This document shows positions 17,880 through 27,817 of a DNA stretch of 64,000 bases, one piece after another. The position numbers and the translations under genes were made by a program. The notes beneath the pieces were generated by a model, which searched no databases, was not told the origin of the DNA, and saw only the letters and a program-made list of their open reading frames with translations. The stretch is from Paenibacillus methanolicus (GTDB lineage: Bacteria > Bacillota > Bacilli > Paenibacillales > Paenibacillaceae): NCBI RefSeq assembly GCF_008124765.1, contig NZ_VNHS01000002.1, forward strand, positions 806,001 through 870,000, written 5' to 3'. Positions within the stretch are counted from its first letter, which is position 1. Each line of letters opens with the position of its first letter.

Positions 17880-18512
17880 TTATTGCGGCGCTTTCGTCCG
17901 CAGCAGGTTCAAGCCAAGCCCGATGAACATGACGCCGGTTACTTTGTTCATGATCGCGACCGCGCGCGGGCTGCCCTTCAGCCATCCGCTCATGTACGAG
18001 GAGCCGTACGCGACGACGAGGCACCAAAGCAGGCCGGTCGCGCAGAACGTCAGGCCGAGCAGCAGGAACGGCACCGGGCCGGATGCGCCGGGCGCGAGGA
18101 ATTGCGGCAGGAACGCCAGGAAGAACAGCGACACCTTCGGGTTCACGAGACTCGTCAGGATGCCCTGCATGAAGACGCCCCGTACGTTGCCGGGCTGTCC
18201 GCCTGCTTCGATCGACGCCGGGGTCGACCGGTCCAGGAACATGCGGATGCCGAGATAGACGAGATAGACGACGCCCGCGATTTTGATCGCGTTGAACACC
18301 AGCATCGACTTCATCAAAATGACCGATAGGCCGCAAGCGACGAACAGCGTGTGAATGAGCGCGCCGCTAATGATGCCGAACACCGAATAGACGCCGGCCT
18401 TGCGGCCTTGGGTGACGCTGCGGCCCAGCACGTACATCGTGTCGGCGCCGGGAATGAGATTGAGCAGGATGCACGAGACGAGGAACACCTCGTAATTCAT
18501 AATGCCGAACAT
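17880..18512 (-). CDS. LysE/RhtB-family amino-acid exporter
   Basis: A 210-residue membrane protein with about six hydrophobic segments. The start MFGIMNYEVFLVSCILLNLIPGADTMYVL contains the PGADTMYV loop typical of LysE/RhtB translocators, which export amino acids or their analogues. The ATG at 18512 follows AAGGGGG. It is divergent from the DUF420 gene at 18689 and convergent with DUF1796, so it is probably transcribed alone. The exported compound cannot be read from sequence. Confidence 0.9.
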   Translation of the reverse strand: MFGIMNYEVFLVSCILLNLIPGADTMYVLGRSVTQGRKAGVYSVFGIISGALIHTLFVACGLSVILMKSMLVFNAIKIAGVVYLVYLGIRMFLDRSTPASIEAGGQPGNVRGVFMQGILTSLVNPKVSLFFLAFLPQFLAPGASGPVPFLLLGLTFCATGLLWCLVVAYGSSYMSGWLKGSPRAVAIMNKVTGVMFIGLGLNLLRTKAPQ

Positions 18513-18688
18513 GCGACACGCCCCCTTCCGATGGTGGATTGTGAGCCATCATAGCCGAGCGGCCCGCTTTTTGTCAATCTCGTGACGCCACAAATCTGTT
18601 AGAACTGCCGGCCCGATCCGGTTGCGGGGCATAGGCGCGATCGACTACTGTAGAGGGGTAGGACAAACTTCGAAAAGGAGCACCGCCC

Positions 18689-19252
18689 ATGTCTTCGAAA
18701 AAGTCATCGCATCCGGACGTCCCGGCCGGCCGGACGCGCAATTACGCCCCGCTCATCGTCGCGCTGTCGATCGGCATCAACGTATTGGTCGCGATTTTAT
18801 TCTTCCTGCCGGGCTACGACGGAGAGGTCGGCTTCGACATCTACATGCTGCCGATGCTGAACGCGATCTTCAACAGCTTCACGTTCGTCTTCCTGCTCGC
18901 GGCGCTGTATTTCATCATGAAGAAAAACGTCAAGCTGCATAAACGGTTCATCTTCGCCGCCTTCACGTCGACCTCGCTGTTCCTCATCTCGTACGTCACC
19001 TACCACGGGCTGTCGGAATCGACGTCGTACGGCGGAACGGGCATTCTGCGCGGCATCTACTTCTTCATCCTGATCACGCATATCCTGCTCGCGATCGTCA
19101 TCGTGCCGCTGGCGCTCGTCTCGACGGCGCGCGGTCTCAACATGCAGGTGGAGAAGCACCGCCGGATCGTCCGCTGGACGATGCCGCTCTGGCTGTACGT
19201 CTCGCTGACGGGCGTCATCGTGTATCTGATGATCTCGCCTTACTATGGATAA
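18689..19252 (+). CDS. DUF420 family membrane protein (CtaM/YozB-like)
   Basis: A 187-residue integral membrane protein with five hydrophobic segments. The conserved DUF420 elements are visible: LPMLNAIFNSFTFVFLL, KLHKRFIFAAF, SYVTYHG and HILLAI with conserved His residues that could bind a metal or haem. The Staphylococcus aureus homologue CtaM is needed for cytochrome aa3 oxidase, so an oxidase-assembly role is the best guess. The ATG at 18689 follows AAAAGGAGCACC. No oxidase genes are nearby, and it ends in a terminator shared with the opposite strand. Confidence 0.88.
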   Translation: MSSKKSSHPDVPAGRTRNYAPLIVALSIGINVLVAILFFLPGYDGEVGFDIYMLPMLNAIFNSFTFVFLLAALYFIMKKNVKLHKRFIFAAFTSTSLFLISYVTYHGLSESTSYGGTGILRGIYFFILITHILLAIVIVPLALVSTARGLNMQVEKHRRIVRWTMPLWLYVSLTGVIVYLMISPYYG

Positions 19253-19274
19253 GCGAACCTTCTGCATCAAAAGA

Positions 19275-19319
19275 AAAAAGGTCGTGGTTCGCCGCTCTCG
19301 CGGCATCCACGACCTTTTT
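19275..19319. terminator. Bidirectional rho-independent terminator
   Basis: AAAAAGGTCGTGG and CCACGACCTTTTT form a perfect 13-pair stem with a further inner CCGC/GCGG hairpin. U tracts run both ways, so it serves the converging DUF420 gene and the large surface-protein gene. Confidence 0.92.
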
Positions 19320-19330
19320 GTTCTCCTATC

Positions 19331-22300
19331 CTAACGTGCATTCAACAAGTCCGATGCGACCAACAACCGATACAGCACGACGGCCGCTTCGCCGCGCGTA
19401 ACGACTCCGCCCGGCACGAACATGCCTTCCGCCGTGCCTTCCATCAGCTTCGCCGCGGTCGCCTGGGCGACGGCCTCAGCGGCCCAAGCATGGATGGCCG
19501 ACGCGTCGGCGTAGCCGGTATTAGAGGCAGCCGGCTTCGATCCGGTCGCGAATGCCAGCGCTTGAACGGCCATGACGGCCATCTGCTCGCGCGAGAGGCG
19601 GTCGTCCGGACCGAAGCGGCCGTTCGCGTAACCTTGCATCAGCCCCGCTCCGACGGCCATCCGAACCGGCTCCTCGTACCAGCTGCCGGACGCGATGTCC
19701 GGGAAGGCAAACGGCTTGCCGCTAGCGCGAAGTCCGAGCGCGCGCGCCAGCATCGCCGCGAACTCGGCCCGCGTGACGGCGCGGCCAGGATCGAACGAAG
19801 CGGGGGATACGCCGTTCAAGATACCCTTGTCGGCCAGCAGCGAGATGTCGCGCTCCGCCCAATGGCCGGACGTATCCGTGAACGCGCGGGCAAGCTTCGC
19901 TAAGGTGTAGATGCTGTTGCCCGTGCTCTTGATCGTCACGACCGTCGCGCCGTCCGCGAACGTAAAGGTCGCCGGCACGAACCGGAAGCGGCCGCTTGCC
20001 GGATCAAACGTCATTACGGTCGTTTGCGCGTGGTCCATCTTGCCTTCGATCGCAAGCGTGCGCTCGACGTACTTGCCGCCGAAGCTGACGATTTCAATCG
20101 TTCGTCCGCCTGCCTCAATCGTCACGCCGAACTCGGTCGGGTTGCCGACGGGCTCTATGCCTTGCTTCGCCGCATCGCCCTGAAGCTTGGCTGCCAGATC
20201 GGACGCGGCGGCTTGAGCCGTGAAATGCATGATCGCCTCCTCGGCATTGGCGATTCCATGATCCCGCAGCACCTGGTCCACCAGACGGAGCGGGAAGCGA
20301 TAGGCTGCGTCAGATGAAGCAATGACGAGCATCGCCGCCGGCTTGGATTGCGCCGCCTTCTGCAGCGCCTTCACGCCGAATGCCGCCTTGCCGTCTACGG
20401 AAGGTGAATCCACGCGGAACATAACGGATGGATCGCCGCCGTCGAGCGCGCGTTCCAACGCTTGATCGTTCGCCTTATGGTCGGTCGAGGCGGCAATGCC
20501 GTCGCCGTCGGATGGTCCCGGACCGGAGACGGAACCCTGTCCGTTACCATTGCCATTGCCGTTGCCATTGCCGTTATCCGCCGGAACGGATGTCACGCGC
20601 AGCGTAAACCGGCGAATGTCCGCGTCGTGAATCACTTTGAATTCCGTTACGCCCGGCTTGAGCCCTTTCAGAAGTTCGTTCGCATGCGCGGCAACGGCAT
20701 CGTCGGCCATCGTAATTTGCGCTTCTGCCGTCACCTCGGTCCCGTCGGCGGCGAAGACGCGCAGCGCGGCATCTTGACCCGCCGCAAGATCGAACGGCCC
20801 CGCCGCCGCCTCGCCCAACCGGATGCCGAACGGCTTCCGAAGACTCGCGAACCCTTCATTGCGCTCGTCGAACGCAAACTGCGGATTGGCGTCGTTCACG
20901 ACGGATATCCGCTCGCCGCGCACGATTACGTTATCGGCCGTGACCGATCCCTTCACGTTCGGCGCCACATCGATGCCGCTCGTGCCGACGCCGTCTAGCA
21001 CGATGTTCTCGAGGACCACGCCGTTCATCGCGAAATCGCCATGGACGATGAGTCCCGCGTACGTGCTGTCGATGGCCGTGTTGTCGCGGACCCGAATGTC
21101 CGCGTTCATGTCCTTGTCGCTGGCGAACAGCCAGATCGCGCCCAAGTTCACCCCGTAGCCGCTATCCTTGCTGCCGGTACGGATCAGCGTATTGCGCTCC
21201 ACGATCGTCGTGCCGCTGAACGGCACCGGATTGAACCGGGTCGACACCGCCAAGCCCGCGCCGTTCACGATCGTGTCCTTGCCTATATTATCCGTCATCT
21301 TGTTGTCCTTGCCGCCGAAGATGACCAGATTATCCGCCAGCCAAGGGAGCGAGACGGTATTGAACCGGGCCGTGTTGTTCGTGCTGGCCAGACCGCCGGT
21401 CGACCACATCGCGATGCCGTCGTCGCCCGGATAACGGATATCGCTTTGCTCGATCATGCTGTTGCTCGTGCCCACGCAGAAGTTGATGCCGTCGGCCATC
21501 AGATTGCGCATCCGGAGGCCAACCATGTGCAGACCGTCCGCGATGCCGTCGCTGCCTCTCATCCGGGTCAGCCACAGCCCCGTCTTCGCATGCTCGATCC
21601 ATACGTTCTGGATGAGCGATCCGGGGCCGAATTCGCCCTCGAAGCCGTGTGTGCTCGCCTCGTCGTCCCGGACGTTCAGATCGCCGTCGACGAGCAGGTC
21701 GTACATCTCGATGCGTCCGCCGCGTCCGGCGAACTTGGCGCCGAGCAGCATCGTATGCCACATGCCCGCGCCGCGGATGACGATATCGCTCAGATCGAGC
21801 AGACCGTGCCGCAGCTCGAAGGTGCCGGCCGGGAACCAGACGCCCTTGCCCGCTTCCTTGGCGGCCTCCATCGCGGTCTTGAACGCCGCCGTATCGTCGA
21901 CGCCGTCGCTTGCGGTCGCGCCGAATTCGGCGACGTCAAGGAATCCCTCCGGCATATTCAACGGACCGTCGACCTGCTCCATATCCGCCAGGTCGATGAC
22001 GTAATAATCAGCCGTGCTGTCCGCATCCTTCTCCAGCCGGATCGTGGCGCCCTGCGGCACGTCGCCGATCAGCGCGTGAATCTCGTCGTAGAACCGGTGC
22101 GCGCTGCCTTGCTTCGGATCGTTCGACCATGGATAGCTGCCGTACTCCCACGCATGCTTGGAGGTCAAATGCAGCTTCTGGCGGAACGTCCCGTTCACGT
22201 ATAAGCCGAGCGTCGCCTCGATGCCGCTGCCGTCCGCGCTGTCGGGCATGGCGTAACGGAGCACGATGGCGTTCGCCGGCTTCGCGAGCGTGAATTCCAC

Positions 22301-25300
22301 GTATTCGCCCGTCGCGTCCAGCTGCACCGCCTGCCGGCCGGAAGCTTCGGAAGCCATCTCGCGATAGACGCGCGACGGCCCGATCAGCGTCGCGTTCGTA
22401 TCGGCGTGCTCGGCCTCATAGGAGACGTACGGCACGGTCGCTCCCCGGTAGGCTTTGTTGATGCTGTCGCGTACGGTCAAGGCGTCCAGCGCGATAGTGC
22501 CGCCCGCATCGCTCGCCTTGCGCACGGCGACCGTATTGATGCCGGCGCGCAGGTCAAGCTTCAAGGCCGTTCCCCTCCAGCTGCCGGCCGCCGGGATGGC
22601 CAGCTTGCCGGCCGGTTCGCCATTGATCGTGATGTCGAGCTCGGACGATGCGTCCGCGAGATACCGCATGCTGGCATGGTAAGCGCCGGCTTCTCCCGCG
22701 TTCACGGTGAAACGCACCAGCTCCGACTCGCTGGCCATGCCGCCGATATATCCGGTTCCGGAGAAACCCGTCGCTTCAGAAACGACCGCCAGCGTGCTGC
22801 TGCGGAACGCCTCTTCGGCTTCGTAGACCTGATCTCCGGCTACCGGCGTCAGTTCCCATGTGGCATCCGAGGTTAGACCATCTTCGCCGTACGCCAATCC
22901 GGAGTCTCCGATATAAAGCGCCCCGGACTGCTTGGCATTGACGATGATGAAACGTCCCAAGCGCTCCTCGAGCAGCCACTGCTCGGCATCCGTCGGGTTC
23001 GCCCCGTCCTTCAGCGTCAGATCCAGCGAGAGCAGCTTGCCGGACATCCGGTTGCGGATCAGCTTCCGGCCGTTGTAATCTTGCAGCAGCCATTGCGCGG
23101 AAGGGGCCCCCGCGCCATTCCCGTTCTGGGCGACGGCGCTGCCGATGATCTCCTTGAGCGTCTTGCCTCCCGATGCGATGACGACGTCGTTCGAATCGCT
23201 GAAGACCGGCGTGCCGGTCGCTTCATTCCGCGCCTCGCCCGTCTCCGGCGTCGCGAATTCCTCCGGCGCGGCTTCGAACGTCCATTGCAGCGTGCCGTAA
23301 GAGGACGGGAACAACCCCCGTTCCGCGTACCCGGTCCCTCCCTGCACATGGACATATTCGTCGTCGAAGCCGGCAGCCATACTGCGAATCAGAACGTTCG
23401 CGCCCAGCTCCTCGATAGACCATTGCCCGACCGCTTCGCCGCCTGGCGCCAGCTCCCGGCCCGCGATATACGAATAATCGCCGACGACCGTCATGTAATG
23501 CCCGGTCGCGCGGTTGCGGATGCGGCTGATCCCGTTCTCCGTCTCCAGCTGCCAGTGGGCGTATCCGTTGTCTTCGCCGACTTCGCCGTACAACACGATC
23601 CCGCCGCGGTTCTCATACAAATATTGGCCGTTCGCCGCGTTCTTGATGCGTACCGGCGCAGTAGGCAGCGGCGTCTTCGGCGGTGTAACGTTCTCTACCG
23701 CGAATTGCCCCTCGTCGGCGTCCGCCGCCAGCTTGCTGACCTTCGTATAGCCCGCATCCTCGCCGCTCGCCGTATAGACGTAGTGGCCGGCCCATGCGCT
23801 TTTGATCGTGACGTAGCCTTCGTTCGCGCTATTCTGCACATACCATTTGGCGCTGCCCCATTGCGGATAGACGGTCTCCGCCACGAGTTTGAAAGCCGGC
23901 GCATCCTGCTCGACGGCGCCGCCGACGCCTTCCATCGAGATGTAGTGGCCGGTGCGCAAATTTCTCAACCGGACGGAACCCACTCCGTCTCCCGCATCCT
24001 CCGGGAACCAGATCGAGGACGCGTCGGATTCCGGTACCGCGGCCGATTTCACTTTGCCGAGGTCATCGCCCGCTTCGGTTACCTCGACCAAATATTGGCC
24101 CGTGGCCTTGCCCTTCAGCCGGATATAGCCCGGCGCATCCTTCGGAACCGGAACGAACCGCCAGCGCGGACTGCCCCAATTCGGATTGATGATGCCGTAC
24201 TCCGCGAATTTGGATAAATTCTGCAGATGCAAATATTTCCGCTGGCCTTCTTGATCGTTGGCATCCAGCACGCTGTGGATGAGCCTGGAACCGCCGCCGG
24301 TATCTTCGATGACCCAGACGGCCGATTTCCACTCGTCTTCCACGTCGGTGACGCCGATATGGCCGTCGGTCATATTTTCAAGGTTGATGTAATGGTTCGT
24401 CTCGCGGTTCTTGATTCGCTTGCGGCCCTGGAACACCTCGATGAGCCACTGGTCTCGCTGGTCGCCGCTCCGCGTATTGCCGTATTTTAGCAACCCGTTC
24501 GTATCCTCGTACAGCACCATCGATTGCCACTCGTTCATAATGCGCACGTATTGCGGAGAGCCGTCGTTGACCGCCGCCGGATCGCCAAGCAGCCATTGGG
24601 CGGCATTCGCGTTCGGATCGATCGCGCCCGACTGCGCCGAGCCGGAAGCCGCCGCAATGTTCAAGTATGATCCTGCTTGCGCGGCGCTCTGGAACGTCTT
24701 GTAATCGTCATACATGGCGGAAGACGCCATCGACCACTGATAGGAAACGTCCATCGCCGCGATCGGACCCGTCTGCAGCGAACCGGCCGAAGCGCCGCCG
24801 CGTATGTAATGGCCGGTTGCGAGATTGCGGATCAGCTTCTTGCCGTCGAAGTCCTCCAGCATCCAACGATAGGCATAATCGCCGCGATTCTCGCCCGTGA
24901 TCGCCCCATACTTGACGATCCCTTGGTTCTCGTACAGATAGACGGCCGCGGCCGGGTTGTCCGCATAGTTGGAGATCCATACCGGCTCGAGATCCGCCGC
25001 AAGCTCGATCCGCCATTGCGCGCTTCCCCACGCGGGCTGCGCCCAATCGTTCGCCCGTACGTTGGTGTCGTCCGGGAACTGCGTGTTCAGCACGTAAGCG
25101 GGCGCGCTGGCATTGGCAATCGTCACGAACCCTTCCGTCGACGCCGCACCCATGATCCATTCGCTCTTGATGCCGTCCATCGCTCTTGCCGCCAAGGGCA
25201 TCCAGCCCTCGGCGCCCTGCGTGATGTAATGGCCGGTCGCGCGGTTGCGCAGCCGTACGTTGGAGACGTCCTCCCCCGGCTTGACCTTCTCGATGAACCA

Positions 25301-25948
25301 ATGGGTCGTCGTATCCGTCATGCCGCGGTCGCCGCCGAATTTGACCATCCCTTCGGCATCCTCGTAGAGATATTGGCCGGCCTTGAATTGGTTGACGATG
25401 CGCACGGGCTCGCCTGCCGGATCGACCGGCTCCAGCATCCACTGCGGGCTTTCGAAGGTAATGTTGATATCGCCGCTTACTTCGGCGAAGCCGAGCTGGT
25501 CCTCTTGGTGGATGACCAGATTTCCCGCCGGATTAACCGCATTCTTCACAATGACATAGCCCGGACGGCTGGCATCCTCGATCAGCCACTGGTCCGCCGC
25601 CTGGCTTTCCCCCACGGCCTTGCTGTAGAGCGGGTCGCGCCGCTGCAGCGTCTGCGCCATCGTCATGTAATGGCCGGTCGCCCGGTTCTTGATCCGCTTG
25701 AAACCGTTCGCTTCCTCGATCTGCCAGTGCGAGGACTGATCGCCCATGGCCGTCAGCCCGTACCGGACGACCCCGTCCGATGCTTCGTACAAATAATTGC
25801 TCTTCCACTTGTTCTTGATCCTAACGTAAGAGACCGCCCCGTCGCCTCCTTCGCCCGCTGCCGCGTTATCCGATGCGTATGCCGGATACGTCATCAACAG
25901 CATCAGGAACGCCAGAATGGCCGAAACCATTCGCTTGCCGCTTGCCAT
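19331..25948 (-). CDS. Giant SLH-anchored GH87-like alpha-glucanase with seven beta-trefoil-like repeats
   Basis: A 2205-residue surface enzyme with a signal peptide (1-25, YPAYA). Seven units of about 140 residues follow (about 36-1035), each with short motifs such as YVRIKNKW..YLYE, HWQIEE, IKNRATGHYM and QWLIED, read here as beta-trefoil (ricin/fascin-like) sugar-binding domains. Next come a CBM35-like domain (about 1040-1165), a beta-sandwich (about 1172-1330) and a beta-helix with GH87-type DGINF and GDDGIAMW (Asp pair near 1507-1508). A (NG)n linker near 1790, a domain of about 200 residues and three SLH repeats (2022-2205) close the chain. SLH repeats bind pyruvylated wall polymer, so the enzyme stays on the cell. 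It follows a sugar-import cluster on the same strand. Domain order is firm; alpha-1,3-glucan as substrate is inferred. Confidence 0.82.
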   Translation of the reverse strand: MASGKRMVSAILAFLMLLMTYPAYASDNAAAGEGGDGAVSYVRIKNKWKSNYLYEASDGVVRYGLTAMGDQSSHWQIEEANGFKRIKNRATGHYMTMAQTLQRRDPLYSKAVGESQAADQWLIEDASRPGYVIVKNAVNPAGNLVIHQEDQLGFAEVSGDINITFESPQWMLEPVDPAGEPVRIVNQFKAGQYLYEDAEGMVKFGGDRGMTDTTTHWFIEKVKPGEDVSNVRLRNRATGHYITQGAEGWMPLAARAMDGIKSEWIMGAASTEGFVTIANASAPAYVLNTQFPDDTNVRANDWAQPAWGSAQWRIELAADLEPVWISNYADNPAAAVYLYENQGIVKYGAITGENRGDYAYRWMLEDFDGKKLIRNLATGHYIRGGASAGSLQTGPIAAMDVSYQWSMASSAMYDDYKTFQSAAQAGSYLNIAAASGSAQSGAIDPNANAAQWLLGDPAAVNDGSPQYVRIMNEWQSMVLYEDTNGLLKYGNTRSGDQRDQWLIEVFQGRKRIKNRETNHYINLENMTDGHIGVTDVEDEWKSAVWVIEDTGGGSRLIHSVLDANDQEGQRKYLHLQNLSKFAEYGIINPNWGSPRWRFVPVPKDAPGYIRLKGKATGQYLVEVTEAGDDLGKVKSAAVPESDASSIWFPEDAGDGVGSVRLRNLRTGHYISMEGVGGAVEQDAPAFKLVAETVYPQWGSAKWYVQNSANEGYVTIKSAWAGHYVYTASGEDAGYTKVSKLAADADEGQFAVENVTPPKTPLPTAPVRIKNAANGQYLYENRGGIVLYGEVGEDNGYAHWQLETENGISRIRNRATGHYMTVVGDYSYIAGRELAPGGEAVGQWSIEELGANVLIRSMAAGFDDEYVHVQGGTGYAERGLFPSSYGTLQWTFEAAPEEFATPETGEARNEATGTPVFSDSNDVVIASGGKTLKEIIGSAVAQNGNGAGAPSAQWLLQDYNGRKLIRNRMSGKLLSLDLTLKDGANPTDAEQWLLEERLGRFIIVNAKQSGALYIGDSGLAYGEDGLTSDATWELTPVAGDQVYEAEEAFRSSTLAVVSEATGFSGTGYIGGMASESELVRFTVNAGEAGAYHASMRYLADASSELDITINGEPAGKLAIPAAGSWRGTALKLDLRAGINTVAVRKASDAGGTIALDALTVRDSINKAYRGATVPYVSYEAEHADTNATLIGPSRVYREMASEASGRQAVQLDATGEYVEFTLAKPANAIVLRYAMPDSADGSGIEATLGLYVNGTFRQKLHLTSKHAWEYGSYPWSNDPKQGSAHRFYDEIHALIGDVPQGATIRLEKDADSTADYYVIDLADMEQVDGPLNMPEGFLDVAEFGATASDGVDDTAAFKTAMEAAKEAGKGVWFPAGTFELRHGLLDLSDIVIRGAGMWHTMLLGAKFAGRGGRIEMYDLLVDGDLNVRDDEASTHGFEGEFGPGSLIQNVWIEHAKTGLWLTRMRGSDGIADGLHMVGLRMRNLMADGINFCVGTSNSMIEQSDIRYPGDDGIAMWSTGGLASTNNTARFNTVSLPWLADNLVIFGGKDNKMTDNIGKDTIVNGAGLAVSTRFNPVPFSGTTIVERNTLIRTGSKDSGYGVNLGAIWLFASDKDMNADIRVRDNTAIDSTYAGLIVHGDFAMNGVVLENIVLDGVGTSGIDVAPNVKGSVTADNVIVRGERISVVNDANPQFAFDERNEGFASLRKPFGIRLGEAAAGPFDLAAGQDAALRVFAADGTEVTAEAQITMADDAVAAHANELLKGLKPGVTEFKVIHDADIRRFTLRVTSVPADNGNGNGNGNGNGQGSVSGPGPSDGDGIAASTDHKANDQALERALDGGDPSVMFRVDSPSVDGKAAFGVKALQKAAQSKPAAMLVIASSDAAYRFPLRLVDQVLRDHGIANAEEAIMHFTAQAAASDLAAKLQGDAAKQGIEPVGNPTEFGVTIEAGGRTIEIVSFGGKYVERTLAIEGKMDHAQTTVMTFDPASGRFRFVPATFTFADGATVVTIKSTGNSIYTLAKLARAFTDTSGHWAERDISLLADKGILNGVSPASFDPGRAVTRAEFAAMLARALGLRASGKPFAFPDIASGSWYEEPVRMAVGAGLMQGYANGRFGPDDRLSREQMAVMAVQALAFATGSKPAASNTGYADASAIHAWAAEAVAQATAAKLMEGTAEGMFVPGGVVTRGEAAVVLYRLLVASDLLNAR

Positions 25949-26001
25949 TTCCTACTCCTCCTCGTTCGTATTCGTGTATGGCCTACATGTTCCATCATAA
26001 A

Positions 26002-26017
26002 GTGTAAGGGCTTACAC
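26002..26017. promoter_or_regulatory. Perfect inverted repeat, cre-like operator of the giant surface enzyme
   Basis: GTGTAAG GG CTTACAC is a perfect seven-base inverted repeat. Its core TGTAAGGGCTTACA matches the cre consensus at 13 of 14 positions. It lies about 55 bases upstream of the start at 25948. Confidence 0.5.
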
Positions 26018-26072
26018 GAAGAGTTCGCCTATTAGGATAATGAGGTGTTTTATTATGATGTTGCGCATGCGA

Positions 26073-26101
26073 ATGCCCGGCGGCACTCGGCCGCCGGGCA
26101 T
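26073..26101 (-). terminator. Strong hairpin after the binding-protein gene
   Basis: ATGCCCGGCGGC, five-base loop, GCCGCCGGGCAT form a perfect 12-pair GC-rich stem 29 bases past the stop at 26130. There is no U tract, so it may stabilise or attenuate rather than fully terminate. Confidence 0.5.
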
Positions 26102-26129
26102 CGGTCGCATGTTAACGGGCATGCCGCCT

Positions 26130-27755
26130 CTATTTGACGCTCATGTAACGCTCGTACGCATCCTCGTAAATCTTGATCAGCTTCGCAAGTCCCATCTCTT
26201 CGAGCTTCTTCACGTAAGCATCCCAATTCTCGTCGATGCCGCCTTTCGTGATCCATTCGGCGCGGGTGCTCGCGATATAGCCGTCGATATCGGTCGTCAG
26301 CGTCGGCAGCTCCTGGTATTCCTCCGCCGTATACATGACGCTCGGGAACGGCTCGGTGACATGCTCCTTGCCTAGCTCATCGAGCTGCAGCTTCAAGCCG
26401 TCGCCGGTCGTCGGATCCAGCTTGATATTCTTCTCGAAGTCCGGGCTGACGTATTTCGGACCGAAATCCCGGAACGAATTATCCCAATACCAGGCGTCCG
26501 CGCTGGTGCCTTCCGGCGCTTTCATGAGGGAATACGTCCCGTCCCCGCCCTTCTCGATGGAGGTGCCGATCGCGCCCCAGAAATTCTGAATGCTCGCCTC
26601 GTTCGTATAGAATTGGTCGGCCCAGCGCGCGGCAACTTCCGGATACTTGCTCGAGCTCGTAATGAGCAGCTGGTTGCGACGGAAGCTGAGGCCGCTCGGA
26701 TCGCCCTCCTGATAGCGCTTCCCGTCCGGTCCGGCGATCGGCGCGATCGTCTCGTACTGGTCGCTCCACTTGCCGAAGACGGCGTCCGGCGTCCATTGAT
26801 AGGTGAAGCCGATCAGCGGGACGTCGGGATTTTGCCGTTTGGCCGTCAGCATCGTATTGTCCTGCGTGAAAGACTCCTGGTCGATCAAGCCTTCCTCGTA
26901 CAGCTTGCGCGCCCACTTGAGCGATTCCTTGTACGCCTCGGCCGTCGGGTAATAGACCGTCTTCCCGTCCTGAATCATCATATGGTTCGCCCGCAGATCG
27001 GTAATGCCGAACGGCGTAAGCAGGAACAGATCCAGATCGCCCGCGCTGCTCGTCGGAATTTCGTCGGCTTGGCCATTGCCGTTCGGGTCCTTCTCTTTGA
27101 ACGCCTTCAATACCGCGTACAGCTCCTCGATAGTCGTCGGCGCTTGCAGGCCCAGTTTGTCCAGCCACGCCTTGTTGATGACCGGCTGATTCTGGGTTAC
27201 CGGCCTGGACGGCAGACGCGCCGGCAGCGAATAGATTTTCCCGTCTGGGAACGTGCTGATCTTCTTCAGCTCAGGCGATTGTTCCATCGCGGCCTTCAGA
27301 TTCGGCATATGCTTGTCGATCAAGTCGTCCAGCGCCAGGAAAGAGCCCGCATTGTTGACGATATCCGAATCCCCGTAGGCGATATCGCCCAGAATGACGT
27401 CCGGCAGCTTGCCGCTGGCCAGCATGACCGACTTCTGGTCGTTCCAATCGTTGGAGGACATGACCTGCCAATTGATCTTGACGTTGGAATTCTTCTCCAG
27501 CTCCTGCAGCCAGGTATTCTTGACGAAGCTGTCCCCCATGTTGCCCCAGCGGACCGTCAGCACGTTCAGCGTCACCTGCTCCTTGACGATTGGAAGCCCC
27601 TCCGGGTTCATATTCCCGCTCTCGCCGACGGCTGCCGTGCCGGCGTTATTCATATTATCTCCGCTGCAGCCCGCCAGCGCGGACGTGCCGAGCGTCGTGG
27701 CCATCGCTAGGACGATGAGCCTCCTGCTTACCGTTCTCGCCGATCTGTTCTCCAT
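26130..27755 (-). CDS. Extracellular solute-binding lipoprotein of the alpha-glucan locus
   Basis: A 541-residue lipoprotein. The TTG at 27761 is only one base from the GGGGG site, so I prefer the ATG at 27755, which leaves seven bases. The signal MENRSARTVSRRLIVLAM leads to a LAGC lipobox (Cys30). The body is a large CUT1 binding protein (LASGKLPDVILGD, RLPSRPVTQNQPVINKAWLDKLGL, a DPNGNGQADE loop that resembles a calcium site). It follows two permeases but is separated from them by 237 bases holding a long nested inverted repeat, and precedes the giant glucanase. It probably binds the oligosaccharides that enzyme releases. Confidence 0.9.
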   Translation of the reverse strand: MENRSARTVSRRLIVLAMATTLGTSALAGCSGDNMNNAGTAAVGESGNMNPEGLPIVKEQVTLNVLTVRWGNMGDSFVKNTWLQELEKNSNVKINWQVMSSNDWNDQKSVMLASGKLPDVILGDIAYGDSDIVNNAGSFLALDDLIDKHMPNLKAAMEQSPELKKISTFPDGKIYSLPARLPSRPVTQNQPVINKAWLDKLGLQAPTTIEELYAVLKAFKEKDPNGNGQADEIPTSSAGDLDLFLLTPFGITDLRANHMMIQDGKTVYYPTAEAYKESLKWARKLYEEGLIDQESFTQDNTMLTAKRQNPDVPLIGFTYQWTPDAVFGKWSDQYETIAPIAGPDGKRYQEGDPSGLSFRRNQLLITSSSKYPEVAARWADQFYTNEASIQNFWGAIGTSIEKGGDGTYSLMKAPEGTSADAWYWDNSFRDFGPKYVSPDFEKNIKLDPTTGDGLKLQLDELGKEHVTEPFPSVMYTAEEYQELPTLTTDIDGYIASTRAEWITKGGIDENWDAYVKKLEEMGLAKLIKIYEDAYERYMSVK

Positions 27756-27817
27756 GTTCAATCCCCCTGAACGTTCATAGTGAATGGTTCGTTTACCCTA
27801 CCATGCGGTTCGTTGTT

